NCBI GenBank assembly: GCA_947474365.1
Contig: CANJIU010000050.1
Span: 1-63,770, forward strand
Length of the DNA stretch: 63,770 nt
Reading direction: 5' to 3'
Origin: Opitutia bacterium
Lineage (GTDB): Bacteria; Verrucomicrobiota; Verrucomicrobiia; Opitutales; Opitutaceae
A program made the translations under genes and the position numbers. This document shows positions 1-7,180 of the stretch, in pieces. Each line of letters begins with the position of its first letter. Position 1 is the first letter of the stretch. The notes below the pieces were generated by a model that worked only from the letters and a program-made list of their open reading frames with translations, ran no database searches and was not told where the DNA came from.

Positions 1-148
1 CAGCCACTCGTGGTTCAATCGCTTTCGAAAGCTCCTCGTGCGCTACGAGAAGAAGGAAGCGAATTACCTGGCCCTCGCACACTGCGCAGCTGCCATGATC
101 TGCTTTCGGATGGCCTAGAATGCTCATTCTCTATTTACGGATAGGCTC
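1..148 (+). mobile_element. Right end of an IS5-family insertion sequence
   Basis: The window opens inside a transposase tail (stop at 116-118) followed by 13 bases and then the sequence at 131-148, whose reverse complement starts GAGCCTATCCG, the look of an IS5-family terminal inverted repeat. TTA at 149-151 could be one half of the short target duplication, but the other half lies outside the window. The left part of the element is missing because the window starts inside it. The family is inferred from the protein tail and the terminal sequence together. Confidence 0.75.
2..118 (+). CDS. IS5-family transposase, C-terminal fragment
   Basis: The last 38 codons of a DDE transposase are present, open at the left edge and ending at TAG 116-118. 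The peptide contains NRFRKLLVRYEKK then NYLALAHCAAAMICFR, the conserved tail of IS5-type transposases, where a Trp-Phe-Asn-Arg segment follows the catalytic Glu and is followed by a basic helix and a hydrophobic helix. The catalytic residues themselves lie outside the window. Whether the full copy is intact cannot be judged here. Confidence 0.8.
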   Translation, partial: SHSWFNRFRKLLVRYEKKEANYLALAHCAAAMICFRMA

Positions 149-226
149 TTAATCCCGACCCCATGGCAGTGGGAATTAGTTTCGCGGCTGAGCGTCGTAC
201 CGTCAGCGCGCACGGTTACAACGGCG

Positions 227-1036
227 TCAGGGTTTCGCGTTCTCCTTGAAAAACTTCACGATCCGCGCCGGAGCCTCCGCCGGGTACGCGTGCGTCCCGG
301 GGTGGATCATCGTCACCACAGGTGCGCCGATCGCCGACGGATAAATCTTGCACTGAATGTCCCACGGCCGCCCGTCACCACATTGGTTGAGTTTGAGAAG
401 CGAAGCGATGGTCTGCTGCTGCCAGGGAAACTTCACGAGCGCGTCCTTCTCGCCCGCGACATGCATCACCGGTTTGGGTTTCAGTTTGCCCATGACAGAC
501 GGCGCCACGGCAGCGGAGGGCGCGACCGCCGCAAATACGTCACCGCGGGTGGACCACAACAGGTAAGTGAATCCGCCGCCATTGGAATGCCCCGTCGAGT
601 AGATGCGTCGGTCGTCGACGCGAAAGTCGCCCCGCAGATCGGTGAGCACAGCGTCGAAGAATTTCAGATCGCGATCCCCTTGATCGCCCGCCGCCGACTG
701 CCAGCCGGGTTTTTTCCCCTCGGGGTCGGTCAGCCGGCCCGGGGTGTTGAGACCTTGCATGTAGACGACAATCGCCTCCGGCCACTGGGAATGAAACGCG
801 AAGCTGCGAGCCGCCTGGGCCATCGATCCCCCGTGGCCATGAAACGCAAAAATCACCGGGACCGCGCGGGTCTTGGCGGCCGGTGGCGCGTAGACCAATG
901 CCTCGCGCGCGACGCCATCGACGGTCCACTCCCGCCGCACCGGCGCGTCCGCCGCCCTCGCCATCACGAGCAGCGCCAACACCAATCCAATCCGTTTCAG
1001 GCAAACCAGCAGAGAGGGAAAAAGGGCGTGTTTCAT
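227..1036 (-). CDS. Secreted PHB-depolymerase/feruloyl-esterase-like alpha/beta hydrolase
   Basis: A protein of 269 residues, starting at the ATG that gives MKHALFPSLLVCLKRIG; the reading frame extends further upstream, but that part has no protein-like character and would overlap the divergent reductase gene. The hydrophobic N-terminus (about residues 1-28, ending in ARAADA) looks like a signal peptide. FAFHGHGG is the oxyanion-hole region, GHSNGGG carries the nucleophilic Ser of a GxSxG motif, and HAYP near the C-terminus is the likely catalytic His. This matches the LpqC/polyhydroxybutyrate depolymerase-like esterase family, which cleaves ester bonds in polymers or feruloylated carbohydrate. 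The actual substrate is not determined. It is divergent from the aldo/keto reductase, with a 121-bp shared promoter region. Confidence 0.82.
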   Translation of the reverse strand: MKHALFPSLLVCLKRIGLVLALLVMARAADAPVRREWTVDGVAREALVYAPPAAKTRAVPVIFAFHGHGGSMAQAARSFAFHSQWPEAIVVYMQGLNTPGRLTDPEGKKPGWQSAAGDQGDRDLKFFDAVLTDLRGDFRVDDRRIYSTGHSNGGGFTYLLWSTRGDVFAAVAPSAAVAPSVMGKLKPKPVMHVAGEKDALVKFPWQQQTIASLLKLNQCGDGRPWDIQCKIYPSAIGAPVVTMIHPGTHAYPAEAPARIVKFFKENAKP

Positions 1037-1157
1037 GAGCGTAGGGAAAATGTGCGCCGGGATCAGACGCACGTGACGGAGTGACCGCAACGACGATGGG
1101 GCCGCGCCGATGGTATTTCCAGATTGGATTTCCCCGCGTCTCCCTGATTCTTCCGGC

Positions 1158-2147
1158 ATGCACCATCGCCCCTTTGGCAAACACGGCTTCAACTGTTCGG
1201 AAATCGGCTTCGGCGCCTGGGCCATTGGCGGTTCGTGGGGTGCGCAGTCCGACACCGACTCGCTGGCCGCGTTGAATCACGCGCTTGATCTCGGCTGCAA
1301 CTTCATCGACACCGCCGCCGGCTACGGAAACGGTCGCAGCGAACGCGTGATCAACCGCGTCCTCCGGGAGCGAGCCGCGTCCGGAAAGACGGAAAAAATC
1401 TTCGTCGCGACCAAGACCCCGCCGGCGCCCGGCAATTGGCCGCCTTCGCCCTACGATCGCGCCGAAGACCGTTACTCCGAGAGCTACCTCCGCGCCGACA
1501 TCACCGAACGGCTCGCCAATCTTGGGACGGCCAAGCTCGATCTGCTGCAGCTCCATACCTGGACACGCGCCTGGAACCGCAACCCGACACCGTTAAAAAT
1601 CCTCCGCCGGCTGCAAAGCGAAGGGCTCATCGGTCTCATCGGAATTTCCACTCCGGAGCAGGACCAGAACAGCGTCATCGATCTTATGCGGGGTGGCTGG
1701 GTCGATTCCGTTCAGGTAATCTATAATCTCTTCGACCAGGAGGCGGCCGCGGAACTGCTTGACGTGGCGCAGGAGTGCGGCGTCGGAATCATCGTGCGAG
1801 TCGTCTTCGACGAGGGCGCGCTTACGGGCAAGTTCACCGCGGCAACGAAATTCGCCGCGGACGATTTCCGGGCAAGATACTTTGAGGGTGATCGGCTCAG
1901 TCGTGTCATCACCCGCAGCGGCGAGATCAAAAAGGATTTGGCCGGCAGCGGTTACACGTTGCCGCAGGCCGCCATCAAGTTGGTCCTGACGCACCCGGCG
2001 GTCTCGACGGTGATTCCCGGGATGCGCAACGCCGCGCAGGCGGAGGCCAACTGCGCCGTGAGCGATCTCCCCTCGATGCCGGCACCGCTGGTCGAAAAAC
2101 TCCGCCGCCACAACTGGCGCCGCGGCGTGTGGTACGGAGGGAAGTGA
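1158..2147 (+). CDS. Aldo/keto reductase
   Basis: A 329-residue oxidoreductase of the aldo/keto reductase superfamily, expected to reduce carbonyls with NADPH on a TIM barrel. The catalytic tetrad is visible: Asp in FIDTAAGYG, Tyr in the same motif, Lys in VATKTPP and His in LLQLHTW. The C-terminal STVIPGMRNAAQ segment is the nucleotide-binding loop. The start at MHHRPFGKHG is chosen because AKRs begin just before the first strand (here RPFGKHGFNCSEIGFG); an in-frame ATG 48 bases upstream would add a tail without homology. Family membership is clear; the substrate is not. It is transcribed divergently from the esterase. Confidence 0.92.
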   Translation: MHHRPFGKHGFNCSEIGFGAWAIGGSWGAQSDTDSLAALNHALDLGCNFIDTAAGYGNGRSERVINRVLRERAASGKTEKIFVATKTPPAPGNWPPSPYDRAEDRYSESYLRADITERLANLGTAKLDLLQLHTWTRAWNRNPTPLKILRRLQSEGLIGLIGISTPEQDQNSVIDLMRGGWVDSVQVIYNLFDQEAAAELLDVAQECGVGIIVRVVFDEGALTGKFTAATKFAADDFRARYFEGDRLSRVITRSGEIKKDLAGSGYTLPQAAIKLVLTHPAVSTVIPGMRNAAQAEANCAVSDLPSMPAPLVEKLRRHNWRRGVWYGGK

Positions 2148-2264
2148 TCGGAGGCGAGGCTTGGGCCAGCCAGCCTCAGGTCGCCGCAATCCTCGGCGGA
2201 AATTTGATCCCCGCCCCACGCAGGTGCGCGTTGCCAAGCGTCCGTAATCAATTTTGCTCGCGGC

Positions 2265-2633
2265 GTGCTCACGTTGATCCTGTTCGCACCGCTCTTCCTC
2301 ATCTTTGAGGTCTGGCAGCTCGTCCTCAGCGAACGTTACCTGGGCATCAAGCAAATCGCCCGTGGAGCAGACCCACGCAGCCTCGGGCTCGGGGAACTCA
2401 CCGCTTTCATCTGGAGCATGCAACTCATCGGTTACTGGCTCTGGATGATGATGCTCCTAGCGGTACCGATCGGACGCATCCATGGGATGAGCCTGCTCAT
2501 CGTCACCATGATAGGGTATTCCCTCCGGCGCGGAAACGCCCTAAAATGGGTTTTGGTCATCCTCACCTTCGAGGGCGCAATCCGGGTAGGCCTGCTGCTT
2601 TCGCTCTGTGGGATGGCGTGGCGTCGACTATAG
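2265..2633 (+). CDS. Small membrane protein of unknown function
   Basis: An open frame of 122 residues with a GTG start that encodes roughly three hydrophobic segments (about residues 2-20, 48-70 and 74-115), rich in Leu, Met and Trp, with basic residues between them (LSERYLGIK, YSLRRGN). This is the pattern of a small inner-membrane protein. No family is recognised. It has no partner gene in the same direction within 100 bp upstream, and is followed by an AT-richer spacer. The hydrophobic profile is hard to produce by chance in GC-rich DNA, which argues for a real gene, but the start codon is uncertain. Confidence 0.5.
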   Translation: MLTLILFAPLFLIFEVWQLVLSERYLGIKQIARGADPRSLGLGELTAFIWSMQLIGYWLWMMMLLAVPIGRIHGMSLLIVTMIGYSLRRGNALKWVLVILTFEGAIRVGLLLSLCGMAWRRL

Positions 2634-2805
2634 GTGTTTTTCAATTAGCTTATTAACATCAACTAACCTATTGTCAGTACCACATTTGACGGCAGGTTGG
2701 GGATACTGCGCAGACCCAGTTCGCTTACTGCGTAGTTGAATTCGTAGCTCTACCACTATCATTTTTGGACTAGGTGGTATACCCCAGGGAAGTCACAAAC
2801 CTCCC
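2634..2805 (+). promoter_or_regulatory. AT-rich spacer with candidate promoter for the 2806 gene
   Basis: This 172-bp spacer is clearly lower in GC than its surroundings. It contains TTGAAT at 2736-2741 and TATCAT at 2757-2762, resembling -35 and -10 boxes but with a short 15-base spacing. It is the obvious place for the promoter of the small secreted protein and coupled EF-hand gene. The exact boxes are a guess. Confidence 0.3.
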
Positions 2806-3072
2806 ATGAAGCTTCACCTCTCCCTCTTCGTTGCCGCTCTCAGCCTCTCGACGTTTGCCCAACCCGTTTTCGCCGCAACCCAGAAGCCCGAGGCAAAGGC
2901 CGCCGCACTCGTTGCCGCCCTTGAGGCCGTGAGCCCCGATCCATTGGGTGGCCGTCTCGGCCTTGCCGTCGCGTCCTCCCGCTCGACGACCCAGACCCCG
3001 GCCGCCACGAATGTGGCCACCGCTCAGGTTTCCAGCGCCTACGCGGCATGGAAAGCGGCCAAGAAATCATGA
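2806..3072 (+). CDS. Small secreted Ala-rich protein of unknown function
   Basis: An 88-residue protein with a typical signal peptide (MKLHLSLFVAALSLSTFAQ, cleavage probably after VFA at about residue 23). The mature part is about 65 residues, rich in Ala and Thr, without Cys, ending AAWKAAKKS. It overlaps the next gene by an ATGA junction (3069-3072), so the two are very likely translated from one transcript. No family is recognised. The mature chain has no recognisable domain and may be an unstructured periplasmic or secreted peptide that works with the EF-hand protein. Confidence 0.65.
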   Translation: MKLHLSLFVAALSLSTFAQPVFAATQKPEAKAAALVAALEAVSPDPLGGRLGLAVASSRSTTQTPAATNVATAQVSSAYAAWKAAKKS

Positions 3073-3704
3073 TTTTCCGCGGCGGATGGCGCTGCGCCTT
3101 CCTGGTATCCTGCGCACTGGCACTCGCAGTGCCTGCTTTGAGCGCGTTTCCCGCCGCCGCCAAGATTAAGGCCGCGTTCGACGCGATCGACGCCAGCCAC
3201 AACGGCGCAGTCAGTCGCGATGAGTGGGACGCGGCCTCCTTTGCCCTTTTCCGCGCCGCCGACAAGAACAACGACAACCAAATCGACAGCGACGAGATCA
3301 ACAACACCTCGATCGCGCCCGACACATTTCTCCGGGCGGATCTGAACCACGACGGAAAACTGAGCGTCAGCGAGTTCACGGAACTACGCCGCGCGATTTT
3401 TCAGACCGCGGACATCGATCGGGACGATTTCCTCAGCCCGGTGGAATACGAACTCCTGATCGTGATGGAAAAGGTCGGCTGGCAGGACCGCAACCAGAAC
3501 GGCCGGGTCGATCTCTCCGAACTGAGCGATTCCCTGGCGAAGGCCTTCGACGAAATTGACACGGACCACGATGGCTCACTTACCACGGTCGAGTCGGAGT
3601 ACATGCGACCCGCGGCTTTCAAGCGCTATGACACGAACCAGGACGGCAAGCTCACCCGCGAGGAATTCGTCACAGGTTACCGCACCGAGCTGATTTCGGG
3701 ATAG
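3069..3704 (+). CDS. Secreted protein with seven EF-hand loops
   Basis: A 211-residue protein starting at the ATG of an ATGA overlap with the preceding gene; an in-frame ATG 21 bases upstream is less likely. A signal peptide (about residues 1-27, LVSCALALAVPALS) is followed by seven EF-hand-type loops with the D-x-[DNS]-x-[DN]-G pattern: DASHNGAVSRDE, DKNNDNQIDSDE, DLNHDGKLSVSE, DIDRDDFLSPVE, DRNQNGRVDLSE, DTDHDGSLTTVE and DTNQDGKLTREE. The fourth has Asp in place of the usual Gly. The protein should bind several calcium ions outside the cytoplasm. Role unknown; calcium buffering or a calcium-dependent surface function is inference. Confidence 0.85.
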   Translation: MIFRGGWRCAFLVSCALALAVPALSAFPAAAKIKAAFDAIDASHNGAVSRDEWDAASFALFRAADKNNDNQIDSDEINNTSIAPDTFLRADLNHDGKLSVSEFTELRRAIFQTADIDRDDFLSPVEYELLIVMEKVGWQDRNQNGRVDLSELSDSLAKAFDEIDTDHDGSLTTVESEYMRPAAFKRYDTNQDGKLTREEFVTGYRTELISG

Positions 3705-3714
3705 GCCTCCCGAT

Positions 3715-3996
3715 TTATGCCTGGAAACGACGCGTCTCGCCCTTGGGCGCTGGTTCGGCAAACGACTTGGCGAAGAAATCCTGCGCGGCTCCGATAAATT
3801 TCGAATATTGGGTGTAGTCGCCCGCCCAAGAGTTGGGCACAAGCACGCGTTTGATCACCCCGCGGCCAATCCGGTCCGGCGCGGAGCTATCGGGTGTCAG
3901 TTCCATGGTGAAGGTCGGGTCGTGGGTGTGCACCACGTAGTGCCGGGAGCCATCACTGCCCTCACGTTCGACGCGGAGGAAATCGGAGAGGTTCAT
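3715..3996 (-). CDS. Conserved-looking hypothetical protein
   Basis: A 93-residue acidic/basic mixed protein starting MNLSDFLRVERE. The frame is open far upstream, but that part looks like noise, so the ATG at 3994-3996 is preferred. The chain contains a strand-like segment RHYVVHTHDPTFTMEL and an aromatic helix TQYSKFIGAAQDFFAKSF. There is no signal peptide or membrane segment, and no family is recognised. It converges on the EF-hand gene with 10 bases between stops and is divergent from the 4205 gene. Protein-like composition supports a real gene; function unknown. Confidence 0.55.
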   Translation of the reverse strand: MNLSDFLRVEREGSDGSRHYVVHTHDPTFTMELTPDSSAPDRIGRGVIKRVLVPNSWAGDYTQYSKFIGAAQDFFAKSFAEPAPKGETRRFQA

Positions 3997-4204
3997 CGCT
4001 CGTCCCAAGCTTGGCCAGACCGTCACACCGGCACAACCAGGGATTTTGTGCCGCCGCCAAAAATCTATTTCAGGGCAACGCTGCAAAAACCTTGAGCCGC
4101 GGCGTGGTGCGGCGCAGAAACTTCCCGTCGCCTGCGTGCCGGGTCCGTTCGGTCCAGCGAAGCGATTGGCGAGGACCGGGTGCGACGACGATCGACGACT
4201 GCTC

Positions 4205-6262
4205 ATGAATCCTTCCGATCAGAACCCCAAACTTCCCACGTGGCTCTTCATCGCCACGGATGTCGTGCTCCTCGCCACTGCCGCGTGGATCGCGCAGCAC
4301 AGCGCCCAACCGCTCCCAATCGCGTCAACCATCGCCATCGTCGCCTGCGTCGGATTAGGGGCCATCGCTCTCCTTGTTCCACTCGTGGCGCGTTTCGAGC
4401 GGCAAAAAAACGAGACGCTCGACGACCGGCAGCGCGCGCTCGAGGCGCTGGCGCGCACCGTCTCAACGTCGGCCGAACAAATCAGCATCGCCACCGGCGG
4501 TCTGCATGAGATCGCTGAGCTCGCACAAAAAAATCTCCGCCACGCCGAGCAGCTCCCGCACAAGCTCCAGGAAAAGATCGCGGAGTTCCAGGCCCAGCTC
4601 GCCACGGCCAACGACGCCGACAAGGAAGAAATGGAAAGAGAGCTCCTTTCGCTCCGGACCAGCGAGAGCGAACGGCTCGAATCGGTTTCACAGCGCATCG
4701 CCAAGTCGGCGACAGAATGGGCGAAACTCGAGTCCGCCTCCCATCAGAATCTCGTGGCCGCCCAACAGCAGCTCGGCGCGGCGCAACAGCAGCTGGCCTT
4801 GGCAAACGAGGCGGTCGCCAATCTTTCGCACGGCACGGCCGGTGCCATCGGCAAGGCGCAGGCCGCCGCCGAACAGGCGCTCGGGCAGGCCCGGATCGAT
4901 GCGGCGCGCGCGATCGGGGAAGAGAGCGGAGCTGCCGCTCGAGCGGTTGAGGCGGCAAAATCCACCGCGCTCACCGAGCTCGACACGAAACTCGTGGCGG
5001 CAACGGCCGCGATCATCGACCGCGTCGCCCTTGAGTTCGGCACCAAACTCACCCAAGCCACCCAGACGCTCGACGAGAAAATTGCCCAACTGGAGGCCGT
5101 GGCCAAACGGATCGAAACTCCGGTGCCGGCCGCTATCCCGGTGCCCGTCGTTCCCGCAACCGTCGTTCCCGCACCCGTCGTTCCCGCACCCGTCGTTCCC
5201 GCACCCGTCGCGGATGAATCGCCCGCTCTCCCGGTTTCGACGCCTTCGGTAACCGAAGAAACGCCGTCCCCGGCGAAATCTGACGACGACGCAGCGGCCG
5301 ACCCCATTCCAGCTCCTTCCCCGAAACGACCGCGCAAACCGCGCCGCGAAGAACCGGCGGTTCCAGCCCCGGTCGCCGAAGCGCCGACAGTCGCAGCCGT
5401 TGTGGAAGAGGTTACGCCACCACCGGCGGTCGCAGCCAACGAAGTGACGCCCGCCGTGGCAGAAACGCCGGCCGCAACACCTTCCGCCGAAACAGCGGCT
5501 CGCGTGGAACCCGCACCAATCCCGGTCGAAAATATTCCCGACATCGCACCTTTCACACCCCAAACCACCGGAGCCTTTGGCGAGACACCCGCCGCAGTGG
5601 AATCGGCCCCGGAACCCGCATCGATCCCCGAACCTGTATCATCTCCGGAACCCGCACCGAACCCTGAGCCCGCGCCGGCTCCCGAGGTTGCGGCAGTTCC
5701 CGAGCCGTTACCCGCCACCGAGCCTACTCCCGTTCCCGAAGCCGTCCCAACCCCGGAACCGACGCCGGTGGCCGAGCCTGAGCCAGTCGCAGCAATTGCA
5801 CCAGCCATCGAGCCCACGCCCGCCCCGCCGCCGGTGGACATGGTGGCCAGCGATCCCGAACCGGTCGTCGAACCGGCCAGGCCTGTGCGGAAGCGCACCG
5901 CGGTACGAAAAGTGGAGGACGACGAACCCGGCCTCGGATTGGATTTGGACGACACTGCCTCCAGCCCGGCAACCGGTGCGTCCGAACGCGTCATCACTTC
6001 CGATGGAGCCACCCGGCTCATCGCCACGGCCTACATCGGCATTGGCAACCGGCTTTTCATCCGCGGCGAGGGTCCGGGATTGAGCTGGGAAAAGGGCGTG
6101 CCGCTCCAGTTTGTCTCGATCGGAAAATGGCGTTGGGAATCCAACGACCTGACTACCCCGGTGCCGTTCAAGCTCTACAAGAACGACGATCTTGAGTGCA
6201 CCGCCGTGGGCACGCAGATCCTCGAGCCGGGTCACCAGCACGAGTTGACGGCGGCATTCTGA
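4205..6262 (+). CDS. Membrane-anchored coiled-coil protein with long Pro/Ala/Glu linker
   Basis: A 685-residue protein. Two hydrophobic segments lie near the N-terminus (about residues 11-32 and 38-60). A long Ala/Gln/Glu-rich coiled coil follows (about 65-310: ELAQKNLRHAEQL, AQQQLGAAQQQLALA). A low-complexity region of PVVPAPV and PEPAPVPEP repeats covers about 315-575. A compact C-terminal domain of about 90 residues (RVITSDGATRLIATAYIGIG to the end) contains FIRGEGPGLSW and WRWESNDL and looks folded and conserved. The layout resembles an envelope or cell-organisation protein that anchors in the inner membrane and reaches across with a flexible linker; this is inference. The start at MNPSDQNPKLPTW is preferred over an upstream extension. 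Confidence 0.75.
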   Translation: MNPSDQNPKLPTWLFIATDVVLLATAAWIAQHSAQPLPIASTIAIVACVGLGAIALLVPLVARFERQKNETLDDRQRALEALARTVSTSAEQISIATGGLHEIAELAQKNLRHAEQLPHKLQEKIAEFQAQLATANDADKEEMERELLSLRTSESERLESVSQRIAKSATEWAKLESASHQNLVAAQQQLGAAQQQLALANEAVANLSHGTAGAIGKAQAAAEQALGQARIDAARAIGEESGAAARAVEAAKSTALTELDTKLVAATAAIIDRVALEFGTKLTQATQTLDEKIAQLEAVAKRIETPVPAAIPVPVVPATVVPAPVVPAPVVPAPVADESPALPVSTPSVTEETPSPAKSDDDAAADPIPAPSPKRPRKPRREEPAVPAPVAEAPTVAAVVEEVTPPPAVAANEVTPAVAETPAATPSAETAARVEPAPIPVENIPDIAPFTPQTTGAFGETPAAVESAPEPASIPEPVSSPEPAPNPEPAPAPEVAAVPEPLPATEPTPVPEAVPTPEPTPVAEPEPVAAIAPAIEPTPAPPPVDMVASDPEPVVEPARPVRKRTAVRKVEDDEPGLGLDLDDTASSPATGASERVITSDGATRLIATAYIGIGNRLFIRGEGPGLSWEKGVPLQFVSIGKWRWESNDLTTPVPFKLYKNDDLECTAVGTQILEPGHQHELTAAF
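5144..5210 (+). repeat. 15-bp tandem repeat inside the Pro-rich linker
   Basis: Four 15-base units of the form cccgtcgttcccgca, plus a half unit, encode repeated Pro-Val-Val-Pro-Ala. The second unit differs by one base. Because the unit length is a multiple of three, copy-number change would lengthen or shorten the linker without a frameshift. Confidence 0.85.
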
Positions 6263-6282
6263 GGCCAGCCCGGTTCGGACAA

Positions 6283-6489
6283 TCAATAATGCGGCGGCCG
6301 CGGTTCCGGCAGACCCTCTTCCCCGGGGCCGCTGGAGCCGGAGTCACCGGAACGTTCGCGCATCGCCTTGAGTTCGCGACGCAACACTTTCAGTTCATCC
6401 GCGAACTCCAACATTGCCTTGTCCTGCTCCGTGACGTGCCGCTCCAGGTAGGCAATCTTCTCCTCGAGGGTCAGAAAGCGATCATTCAC
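6283..6489 (-). CDS. slyX: SlyX family protein
   Basis: A 68-residue protein with a GTG start, which gives VNDRFLTLEEKIAYLERH. A coiled-coil helix covers nearly the whole chain and the C-terminus ends EPRPPHY, the family hallmark (PPHY). SlyX proteins are short coiled coils of unknown molecular role. The start codon overlaps the stop of the upstream response regulator by 8 bases (6482-6489), which implies coupled translation. Length and the C-terminal signature match SlyX well. Confidence 0.88.
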   Translation of the reverse strand: MNDRFLTLEEKIAYLERHVTEQDKAMLEFADELKVLRRELKAMRERSGDSGSSGPGEEGLPEPRPPHY

Positions 6490-7087
6490 CGGCGGGCGGA
6501 GGCGTGGGCGCTGCGGCGCTCTGCTTGATTTTTTCCAGCTCTGGGACGAGCACCCGCTGGTAACAATCGGGGCACACGGAATGACTGAAATCACTGCCAG
6601 TCCGCTCGCTGATGTAACCTTCCAGCTGCTGCCAGTAATTTTGGTCGTCGCGGATTTTTTTGCAGTAGGAACAAATGGGCAGCATCTCCTCCAACTGGCG
6701 CACCTGGGTCGTGTACCGGAGAATCCGCTCCGCGACCCGGAGACGGGTCCAGAGCTCGGGCAGATCGAGCGGCTTGGTCAGAAAATCATCGACGCCCGCA
6801 TCGGCCGCACTCGACTGATTCTCGGCCGTCGCATCCCGGCTGGTGAGCAGAATGAAGTAGATGTATTCGGCGTTGGTGCGTTTCCGAATCCGGCGGCACA
6901 GGTCGAGGCCGTCGGCGCGCGGCATCATCCAGTCGCTCACGACAACCCGGACGGTGTCGTTTTGCTGCAGGAGCTCCCACGCCGCCTGGCCGTCGGCGGC
7001 CTCGACCGATTCGTGTCCGAGACGCAGCAGCGCCTGACGCAAAACGGTACGGGCAACAGCATCATCTTCGACAGCGAGGATTTTCAC
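6482..7087 (-). CDS. Response regulator: receiver plus C-terminal four-Cys domain
   Basis: A 201-residue protein. The receiver domain (about residues 1-120) has the acidic pair EDD at 7-9, phospho-acceptor Asp52 in SDWMMP, Thr/Ser in LLTS and the conserved Lys in LTKPL. After a short helix the C-terminal part (about 135-185) carries CSYCKKIRDD, a Tyr-Trp pair, GSDFSHSVCPDCY: two CxxC pairs that may form a zinc ribbon or redox-active site. There is no DNA-binding domain. It is a close relative of the regulator at 9620-10216. It overlaps slyX downstream. Phosphorylation by a kinase such as the large hybrid nearby is plausible but unproven. Confidence 0.88.
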   Translation of the reverse strand: MKILAVEDDAVARTVLRQALLRLGHESVEAADGQAAWELLQQNDTVRVVVSDWMMPRADGLDLCRRIRKRTNAEYIYFILLTSRDATAENQSSAADAGVDDFLTKPLDLPELWTRLRVAERILRYTTQVRQLEEMLPICSYCKKIRDDQNYWQQLEGYISERTGSDFSHSVCPDCYQRVLVPELEKIKQSAAAPTPPPAGE

Positions 7088-7180
7088 GGGGAGCTAGGAG
7101 TTTGGTGCAGCCACGACCACGCCTCCGCAATCCCGAAAATTACTTACACGCGGTCCACCGACCGTGCCCGGCGGTACGAT

